The position numbers were made by a program, and so were the translations under genes. Positions 53,405-58,938 of a DNA stretch of 64,000 bases are shown piece after piece. The stretch's first letter is position 1. The number at the start of each line of letters is the position of its first letter. Under the pieces are notes generated by a model. It saw nothing but the letters and a program-made list of their open reading frames with translations. It made no database searches and was not told the origin of the DNA. The stretch spans positions 124,001 to 188,000 of the forward strand of contig NZ_JAMLJL010000005.1 in NCBI RefSeq assembly GCF_023634845.1, read 5' to 3'. The DNA is from Flavobacterium amniphilum. Lineage in GTDB: Bacteria; Bacteroidota; Bacteroidia; Flavobacteriales; Flavobacteriaceae.

Positions 53405-53424
53405 AAAATTTAAATGGACAGCTA

Positions 53425-54156
53425 TTACATCTTCACTTTTTCAAATTCAATTCCTTTAACTTCGGAGAATTCAGGGCTTGATGAGCCGTAAACTGATTTT
53501 ACGTAGTTTTTAACTTCGGCGGCGATGTCAACCAATCCGTGGTTATCGCTGTAGAGCATCTGGTTTCTTTCATTTCTGGCACTGTTGATGAAGGAATGTG
53601 CGACTAACACCGCATGATTTTTAGCAATGAGGTCGTTTTGCCTGGCGATGAGCGTGTCAATCTTAAGTTCGCCCTCATTAGGCTTATAGCCGGGCTCGGA
53701 TTTCAATAATGCGATGAGTCCCATAAAGTGATGGATTTGCATATCGTATGACAACAGGCTTGTGTTGATGGTACTGGGTGCCGGTTGGTCAGTATTGGTC
53801 TCTTGGGCGATTGCACCGTCTATTTTTTCCTGGATTTTCCGGTTGAAATCTTTGGCCTCTCCGATTCTTTCTTCAGGAGTTTCGGATATTATTAGTTCGT
53901 TGATGATTCTGGTGGAGAGTTTCTTCAGGTTTTCAAAGGCGCTATGCCTGTTGGTCACCGCGTTGCTGTAATCGGTATGTTTATCGATGACATAAGACAG
54001 ATTGGACTGTGCATTTGTCGCAATGGTATTGAGATGCGGGATTTTGAGGGTGTCTTTTGACGGGTTGTACGTGGTTCCGTATCGGTTAACAAATGTAATC
54101 AGGTTTTGAAAGTTGGCTACATTTTTAGCGTGGCCGGTTTCAGTAGTTGCATTCAT
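53425..54156 (-). CDS. 243-residue helical protein of unknown family (paralogue A)
   Basis: No recognised domain, signal or membrane helix. Predicted mostly alpha-helical. An internal two-fold repeat is visible: about residues 12-90 (ANFQNLITFVNRYGTTYNP, then SKDTLKI) and 139-220 (HFMGLIALLKSEPGYKPNE, then GELKI), sharing F-x-x-L-I and Y-x-P-x4-L-K-I. It aligns throughout with the 54728-55459 protein; both start with ETGHAKNVANFQNLI. The shared ends and internal symmetry argue for a real functional family. A sigma-54-like -24/-12 element lies 83-98 bp upstream. I recall similar unnamed proteins in other flavobacteria. Confidence 0.8.
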   Translation of the reverse strand: MNATTETGHAKNVANFQNLITFVNRYGTTYNPSKDTLKIPHLNTIATNAQSNLSYVIDKHTDYSNAVTNRHSAFENLKKLSTRIINELIISETPEERIGEAKDFNRKIQEKIDGAIAQETNTDQPAPSTINTSLLSYDMQIHHFMGLIALLKSEPGYKPNEGELKIDTLIARQNDLIAKNHAVLVAHSFINSARNERNQMLYSDNHGLVDIAAEVKNYVKSVYGSSSPEFSEVKGIEFEKVKM

Positions 54157-54238
54157 GGTTTTTTAATTGTGTTAGTTAATACTTTGGACTATAACCATCT
54201 AGGGTTTTGCAAAGATGGTTATTTTGCCGGAAATAACT

Positions 54239-54254
54239 TACAATATTTATGCCA
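54239..54254 (-). promoter_or_regulatory. Sigma-54-like -24/-12 element upstream of paralogue A
   Basis: Minus-strand TGGCAT-N5-TTGTA matches the sigma-54 consensus (TGGCAC-N5-TTGCA) in spacing and at GG/-24. The same TGGCAY-N5-TTGTAA precedes paralogue B at a similar distance. Confidence 0.5.
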
Positions 54255-54415
54255 GTTTTTTTAGATTGTTCGATTATCCGATTATTAGATCATCAGATTA
54301 TTGGATAAGAAGATTGAAGGATTGATATGCGTTGTGGAACTGTGGTTCTTCCGATTGGTAAAAAAAATACAAATCCCAAGCTCAAAATTCCAAAAATTAA
54401 TGAGTTTACAAAATC

Positions 54416-54646
54416 GTGCTAAAAGCAGTAAGCAGTGTACAAAACGCAGTAACGATTGTATTAAAAGCAGTAAGCAGTGTACAAAATACAGTAACGATTG
54501 TACTAAAAGCAGTAAGCAGTGTACAAAATGCAGTAACGATTGTATTAAAAGCAGTAAGCAGTGTACAAAATGCAGTAACGATTGTATTAAAAGCAGTAAG
54601 CAGTGTACTAAAAGCAGTAAGAAATGTACTTAGAGAAGTACTGTGT
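54416..54646 (+). repeat. Tandem array 3: 11 units of exactly 21 bp, alternating A/B
   Basis: Eleven contiguous 21-bp units. Type A reads GTATTAAAAGCAG followed by TAAGCAGT. Type B reads GTACAAAATGCAG followed by TAACGATT. They alternate A/B for nine units, giving a 42-bp higher-order repeat; the last two are variant. A 12-bp partial unit precedes the array. Open frames (KSSKQCTKCSNDCI) come from the unit being seven codons long; no ribosome-binding or codon signal supports coding. It lies 260-490 bp upstream of the ATG of paralogue A and just behind the terminator of paralogue B. Confidence 0.95.
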
Positions 54647-54662
54647 GTTCATTATAAAATAT

Positions 54663-54708
54663 AAAAAACCTTACTATAGTGAAGCTATTCCTCCCTATAG
54701 TAAGGCCA
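54663..54708 (-). terminator. Terminator of paralogue B (CCTTACT type)
   Basis: Perfect 11-bp stem CCTTACTATAG / CTATAGTAAGG with a 15-base loop and T run on the minus strand. Confidence 0.8.
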
Positions 54709-54727
54709 TTAAAAACGTATACAGTGT

Positions 54728-55459
54728 TTATGCTTTGATATGTTTGAATTGTATCCCGCTTATTTGTTTGTATTGCGGGCTGTTTGCGCCATAGGCGGAT
54801 TTTACGTAATTTTTAATTTCGAGGGCGGTATCTACCAGTCCGCTATTGTTGCTGTAGAATGTCTCGTTTCTTTCGATTCGGGCTTTACTGATAAAAGTGT
54901 GGGCAACCGACACCTCATTGTTTTTAACCAACAGCTCATTTTGCTTTGCGGTGAGCGTTTCGATTTTGAGTTCGCCCTCGTTGGGTTTGTAACTTTCTTC
55001 CGATTTCAGTACCGAAATAAGTCCGGCAAAATGTTGGATTTGCTGATCGTATGAGCGCTGGCTGGTACTGATAGTTACCGGAACCGGTTGGTTTTCGTCA
55101 ACAGGCATTGCAATTGCTTTTGCCCTTTTACCCTGCATTTTGCGTTGGAATCCTTTGGCATCGTCTACTCTTTGCGGCGGAGCGTCGGTGGCTTTGAGTG
55201 CATTGACCAAGCGTGTGGATAAAGACAGCAGGTTTTCGAAGGCCCTACTCCTATTGATCACTGCGTTGTTGAAGTTGGTTTTTTTGTCAATGACATTGAA
55301 GAGGTCATTTTGTGCTTTTATTGCAATGGTATTGAGATGTGGGATTTTGAGGGTGTCTTTTGCGGGATTGTAGTTTGTCCCGTAGCTTGATAAGCAGTTG
55401 ATCAGGTTTTGAAAGTTGGCTACATTTTTTGCGTGTCCGGTTTCTGAATTTGATTTCAT
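54728..55459 (-). CDS. 243-residue helical protein of unknown family (paralogue B)
   Basis: Exactly the same length as paralogue A and similar throughout: ETGHAKNVANFQNLI at 6-20, YNPAKDTLKIPHLNTIA near 30, SYDQQIQHFAGLISVLKS near 136, YKPNEGELKIETL near 157, SKARIERNETFYSNNSGLVDTALEIKNYVKSAYG near 191. Shows the same two-fold internal repeat. The middle linker (about 100-130) is the least conserved part. No signal peptide, so probably cytoplasmic. Tandem duplicate of paralogue A with its own sigma-54-like element and terminator. Confidence 0.8.
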   Translation of the reverse strand: MKSNSETGHAKNVANFQNLINCLSSYGTNYNPAKDTLKIPHLNTIAIKAQNDLFNVIDKKTNFNNAVINRSRAFENLLSLSTRLVNALKATDAPPQRVDDAKGFQRKMQGKRAKAIAMPVDENQPVPVTISTSQRSYDQQIQHFAGLISVLKSEESYKPNEGELKIETLTAKQNELLVKNNEVSVAHTFISKARIERNETFYSNNSGLVDTALEIKNYVKSAYGANSPQYKQISGIQFKHIKA

Positions 55460-55482
55460 AGTTTTTCATATTTGTTAGTTAG

Positions 55483-55511
55483 AAGCGTAGCGTCTTTCGT
55501 TACGCTTTTTT
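55483..55511 (+). terminator. Hairpin AAGCGTA/TACGCTT with T run
   Basis: 7-bp stem and 11-base loop followed by six T residues on the plus strand. On the minus strand it would lie in the leader of paralogue B. Which strand uses it is unclear. Confidence 0.4.
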
Positions 55512-55528
55512 ATTTGACAGAATTGGAT

Positions 55529-55544
55529 TACAAATGTTGTGCCA
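55529..55544 (-). promoter_or_regulatory. Sigma-54-like -24/-12 element upstream of paralogue B
   Basis: Minus-strand TGGCAC-N5-TTGTA: the -24 half is an exact consensus and the spacing is correct; the -12 half has T for C. It lies 70-85 bp before the ATG. Confidence 0.5.
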
Positions 55545-55549
55545 GTTTT

Positions 55550-55595
55550 TTAGACTTCTTAGACTTGTTAGATTATTAGACTTCTTAGATTTGTA
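55550..55595. repeat. 9-bp-periodic TTAGACTTC repeat
   Basis: Five or so imperfect copies of TTAGACTTN. The same motif occurs at 33745-33840, 34255-34312 (inverted), 54260-54304, 57027-57062 and 63631-63662. Confidence 0.6.
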
Positions 55596-55795
55596 TCTTA
55601 AAATGAAGGTTTTACGGGAATCCGTAAGGGATTGTGGCTTCGAGAGCCTCAGCCACCATGGGGGTGAAAATTCAGTAGAAATACGTAGTGTATTGTGCAA
55701 TTATTTTAGGAAATTGTAATGGAGTTAAATTAACTTCAAAACATATGATCTTGCTTAATAAAGGTCTTTAATGCAAAACAATAAACAATTAAATT

Positions 55796-56527
55796 ATGAA
55801 AAATCTATTTTTTACATTATTATCCTTAATTAGTTTTTTAACTTCTTACTGTCAAGAAACATATTTTGTTGGAAAAACAGAATATTACAAAAATCAATAT
55901 TATTCAACAACAGGATAACCTGTGGTTAAAAGAAGTGAATCCAATAAAAAAGAATTTTTAAAATCACAAGGATATAAATCTATACCTTATGGTTATCAGA
56001 TTGACCATATTACACCATTAAGTGAAGGCGGATCCGATGATCCAAGTAATATGCAGTTATTAACAATTAGTCAGCACAAAGAGAAAACAGCAAGAGAAAG
56101 AACTAAAAGAAGTACTTCAAATTATTTAGCTACCAAACCAAACTATCAATCTTCAATAACAACAAACCAATATGGTGAACAAATATCATATGCTACATAT
56201 TCAAGAACAGATTTTGACGGCAAAATAATATACATAAGTAAAAATGGGAAAGAATTTTTTTTTAATGAAAATGAGAGAAAGGTTTATGTCAAAAGCAGTT
56301 CTAATATTTCAAAATCAGAATATAAAATACCAACAATAAAAAATACAGACTACAATTATAACACAACAGAAACAATACAGTCAACAAGATCATATGAATC
56401 ATCATCAATACCTTCAAGTTCAACACAAACACTTCCAACATCAACTACTAGAGAAATACATACTGGTCCGCGAGGTGGTCAATATTATATAAACTCCAAT
56501 GGTAATAAAACTTATGTACCAAGATAA
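55796..56527 (+). pseudogene. Exported HNH nuclease gene interrupted by one in-frame stop
   Basis: The ATG at 55796 opens a signal peptide (MKNLFFTLLSLISFLTSYCQ) and 40 codons that end in TAA at 55916-55918. The same frame then continues to 56527. After the stop, an HNH domain is intact (GYQIDHITPLSEGGSDDPSNMQLLTISQHKEKT), followed by a Ser/Thr-rich linker and a C-terminal GPRGGQYYINSNGNKTYV motif of the PBCV basic-adaptor type. A single change of AAA, CAA or GAA to TAA would explain the break. If the part from 55922 were made alone (GTG start) it would lack a signal peptide. Best read as a recent nonsense pseudogene; readthrough cannot be excluded. Confidence 0.8.
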
Positions 56528-56629
56528 AAGCAACTGACAACTAATCTTAGTCGCAATTTATTTTAGATATGCATCAAAATTTTATTTACAAATAAGTTGA
56601 CATAATGATTATAACTTAACTTATACAAG

Positions 56630-56914
56630 ATGGAAAAAACTAAATTTCAATATTGGAATATACTAATACCTGCAATATTTGCTTTAATAGGAACTTTTTT
56701 GGGCAGCTATTTAACATATGCAAATTCTTATAATTTATTTACAAAACAAAACACATTTGATAATCAAAGACTTACGTATTCAAAAATTATGTCTTTAAAA
56801 TATTCATGGTGTCAATCAATTCAAAGTTACTGCTCCTCATACTTATTAGTTGAATTTTATGATACTAGACACCCCGCTGCGCAAAGTCTCCCGACTTTGC
56901 GATTAAAATCATAG
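56630..56914 (+). pseudogene. Truncated membrane-protein gene, 3' end replaced by a MITE-like element
   Basis: 94 codons. MEKTKFQYWNILIPAIFALIGTFLGSYLTYAN contains one clear transmembrane helix, followed by a soluble stretch to VEFYDTRH. From 56873 the frame runs into the repeat element and ends after 14 codons of repeat-derived sequence. The gene was evidently longer and has been cut by the element. Codon use of the N-terminal part is typical of a real gene, and the protein resembles small anchored proteins of unknown function. Confidence 0.65.
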
Positions 56915-57024
56915 AAATAGCAACTATGCTATTATCAATTGTCCAATCAAAATAATGTATCTTTCTTTAGTCTTATTACTGGCCTCAAAGTTGGCTCCCA
57001 ATAGCTATCGGGATTGCGGAGCGG
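56873..57024 (+). mobile_element. MITE-like element, copy A
   Basis: About 151 bp. Terminal inverted repeats CCGCTGCGCAA and TTGCGGAGCGG (one mismatch). It contains an AAAGTC-TCCC-GACTTT hairpin near the left end and AATAGCTATCGGG near the right end. Copy B (58567-58715) is the same orientation and highly similar over the whole length. It ends the membrane-protein ORF at its left edge. Confidence 0.75.
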
Positions 57025-57195
57025 ATTGTTCGATTATTAGATCGTTAGATTGTTAGACTTTGGGATTTAAAGATTGGGAGTAAGTAATAGCAGATTCATT
57101 ATGTAATTACAAATTGGTACATTTGGGGCAAAACATTTATTTTAGAATTCCAGAAGCATCATTACACCTATTAACACTATAATCCAAAAATACCT
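57025..57195. other. Intergenic region before the ankyrin gene
   Basis: TTAGATTGTTAGAC-type low-complexity repeat (57027-57062) directly abuts the right end of MITE copy A. Then a TACATTTG -7 box (57118-57125) and AT-rich leader to the ATG at 57196. Confidence 0.5.
57118..57125 (+). promoter_or_regulatory. -7 box TACATTTG for the ankyrin gene
   Basis: Perfect TAnnTTTG 70 bp before the ATG; no TTG at the ideal distance. Confidence 0.5.
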
Positions 57196-58317
57196 ATGTC
57201 ATTTTTTAAAAAGTTATTCGGAAAAAGTAAAGAGAATAAGAGTACGGAAGAAATTGAATTGCCTTGGATCAATCCGGAAGAAAATCTGTGGGGAATCAAG
57301 TTAGTTGATTTAAGTCCGATTACCCATACCATGGTTTCAACTTCACAAAACCGTCAAATGGCAGAAAACTCAATGTCTTACGGAGGAGAAGACGGATCTA
57401 CATTTTACGGTATAAAACCTGAAGGCAACAAAACTATTGCTGCAAACATTAAAATCACTACCGAGAAAAAATTATATCCGGGTGCATTATTTATGCCAAA
57501 TCAAATGGAACATAAATGGGCAATTTATTTTGACGGTGACTATTTAATCTTTGTCCGCAGCTGGTTACGCGAAGTTTTTGTTACTGCCAAAGTATCCCAA
57601 AAAGACAATGAGCTTTCGGTTGATACCATATATGGTGAATTTACGGAAGAAGAAAGTCCGGAGTTTACACAAGCATTTTTGCGTTACCTGTTGATAAGCC
57701 ATGTAATTGGTGAAGAAATACCGGCTCCCTTGCCGAAAGACTATGAAATCGATTTAGGGAAGGTTGGCTACTGGGCATTTTCGGCTTATGGTAATATGGC
57801 ACATTATGGCACATTCGATCATGATTATGCACCTAAAGCAACCAAGCCATTACGTTCTCTATCCTTGCTTCATATAGCAGTTGCTAAATGTGATATTACA
57901 GACATTGAAAATCAGTTACAGCAAGGTGTTGACATAAATCATTTAGGTGCAGACGGTATGGCGCCATTACATTGGGCCATTACACCGGATACACTCGAGC
58001 CTATGGAAAAGCTACTGGCATTAGGTGCAAATCCGAATGTGGTGAACTTTGAAGGTGCAACACCACTTATGAATGCAGTACAATCAGACAGGATAGACCA
58101 TTTTAATTTATTGATTAATTCCAAAGCACAGGTAAATTTTAAAGATCACAGAGGTTTTACGGCACTACACAGAGCCAGCGAGATGGGCCGTTTGGAAATG
58201 GTAGAAATCTTACTTCAGAACGGAGCCGACAAGACCATCGAAGCACAAGGACATACGGCGCTTTCATTAGCCAGAATGACAAATGAAGAAGAAGTAATAA
58301 GTTTGTTGGATTGTTAG
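57196..58317 (+). CDS. Ankyrin-repeat protein with an N-terminal DUF-like domain
   Basis: 373 residues. N-terminal domain (about 20-215) with LPWINPEENLWGIKLVDLSPI and LYPGALFMPNQMEHKWAIYFDGDYLIFVRSW, not recognised. Four to five ankyrin repeats follow (about 225-370: LSLLHIAVAKCDITDIENQLQQG, GMAPLHWAITPDTLEPMEKLLALGANPN, GATPLMNAV, GFTALHRASEMGRLEMVEILLQNGADK). Ankyrins bind partner proteins; the cytoplasmic location is inferred from the lack of a signal. It is the only intact gene between the two MITE-like copies. Confidence 0.8.
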   Translation: MSFFKKLFGKSKENKSTEEIELPWINPEENLWGIKLVDLSPITHTMVSTSQNRQMAENSMSYGGEDGSTFYGIKPEGNKTIAANIKITTEKKLYPGALFMPNQMEHKWAIYFDGDYLIFVRSWLREVFVTAKVSQKDNELSVDTIYGEFTEEESPEFTQAFLRYLLISHVIGEEIPAPLPKDYEIDLGKVGYWAFSAYGNMAHYGTFDHDYAPKATKPLRSLSLLHIAVAKCDITDIENQLQQGVDINHLGADGMAPLHWAITPDTLEPMEKLLALGANPNVVNFEGATPLMNAVQSDRIDHFNLLINSKAQVNFKDHRGFTALHRASEMGRLEMVEILLQNGADKTIEAQGHTALSLARMTNEEEVISLLDC

Positions 58318-58383
58318 ATTTCGAAATGACAAAACTATAGCTAAGAAACTAATTGTTGAGAGTAAACATTGCAACATAAAAAC

Positions 58384-58411
58384 AAAAACCTCACTATTTA
58401 GTGAGGTTTTT
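58384..58411 (+). terminator. Terminator shared by the ankyrin gene and the relic
   Basis: AAAAACCTCACT / AGTGAGGTTTTT with a 4-base loop. On the minus strand it directly follows the relic's stop codon, as the 58911 terminator follows the LRR gene, so it originally belonged to the duplicated T9SS gene. Confidence 0.8.
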
Positions 58412-58414
58412 TAA

Positions 58415-58480
58415 TTATTGTTTGATGAACTTTATATTAGAAGTTCCTTTATCGGAATTTATTTTAATGAAGTAATTTCC
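58415..58480 (-). pseudogene. Relic of a T9SS gene's last 21 codons
   Basis: Minus strand reads GNYFIKINSDKGTSNIKFIKQ-stop. This matches the end of the LRR protein (58939-61575) at all but one residue. Homology stops exactly where CCCGCTACGC, the terminal motif of the MITE-like element, begins. The rest of the gene is gone. Confidence 0.85.
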
Positions 58481-58566
58481 CCCGCTACGCATTCTATGAT
58501 AAAAAACAAGTAAATAGCATTAAAATTATGATGCAAATTTATAGGTGTTAATATATGGTGTTTCTC

Positions 58567-58715
58567 CCGCTGCGCAAAGTCTCCCGACTTTGTGCTCAGA
58601 ATCATAGAAATAGCAACTATGCTACTATCAATTGTCTGATCAAAAAATGTATCTTTCCTTAGTCTTATTACTGGCCTTAAAGTTGGGTCCCGATAGCTAT
58701 CGGGATTGCGGAGCG
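58567..58715 (+). mobile_element. MITE-like element, copy B
   Basis: About 149 bp, near-identical to copy A across its length, with CCGCTGCGCAA at the left, the CCCGATAGCTATCGGG palindrome near the right, and TTGCGGAGCG at the right end. No transposase is encoded, so movement would need an enzyme in trans. Confidence 0.75.
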
Positions 58716-58910
58716 AGGAACAATGATTGTATAAAAAGTCTAAATATAATGTGATTTCTCCTTCGTCGAAATGACAAACAATTGCTGAAAAAGCAGCAGA
58801 TTTTCACAATTATGGCCTCTCGATACATTTTGCTCCACTGCGTTTCACAAAACACTCGAGGTGACGTTTTCAAGGATATTCAAAATTTCAACATGATAAC
58901 ATTAAAACAA

Positions 58911-58937
58911 AAAAGCCCCACAAAAAGTGAGGCTTTT
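58911..58937 (-). terminator. Terminator of the LRR gene
   Basis: AAAAAGCC-CAC / GTG-GGCTTTTT with one internal mismatch and a T run on the minus strand. Confidence 0.75.
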
Positions 58938-58938
58938 T

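Larger units (their letters stand above)
52684..53424. other. 740-bp gene-free region of mixed dispersed repeats
   Basis: It contains GAAAGT-rich low-complexity DNA (52732-52760), a GTGATTAGT block (about 52789), a TTTGCTCCACTGCGTT motif also found near 58828, a 26-bp direct repeat (52886-52910 and 53238-53263, GTCGGAGTTGGATT core), and a set of nested inverted repeats (GTCTTGAT / ATCAAGAC; TCTCGTT / AACGAGA, about 53038-53116). A terminator for the downstream gene lies at its end. I see no convincing gene. Confidence 0.6.
54157..54727. other. Intergenic region between the 243-residue paralogues
   Basis: 571 bp holding, from left to right, the leader and sigma-54-like element of paralogue A, a TTAGATTGTT-rich stretch (54260-54310), tandem array 3 (54416-54646) and the terminator of paralogue B (54663-54708). 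Apparent ORFs here are translated repeats. Confidence 0.75.
55460..55795. other. Intergenic region with hairpin, sigma-54-like element and TTAGACTTC repeats
   Basis: 336 bp. Contains a hairpin (55483-55511), the sigma-54-like element of paralogue B (55529-55544), a 9-bp-periodic TTAGACTTC stretch (55550-55595) and AT-rich DNA before the nuclease pseudogene. No gene seen. Confidence 0.6.
58318..58938. other. 620-bp repeat-rich region with gene relic
   Basis: Contains a terminator (58384-58411), a T9SS-tail relic (58415-58480), a CCCGCTACGC element end (58481), MITE copy B (58567-58715), a TTTGCTCCACTGCGTT motif (near 58828) and the terminator of the LRR gene (58911-58937). No intact gene. Confidence 0.7.

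Noticed and set aside
10674..54646. CRISPR arrays
   Set aside because: Repeats are contiguous with no unique spacers and no cas genes are present.
54301..54664. Plus-strand ORFs across array 3 (KSSKQCTK-type repeats)
   Set aside because: Same reason as array 1; two overlapping frames are open at once, which argues against coding.
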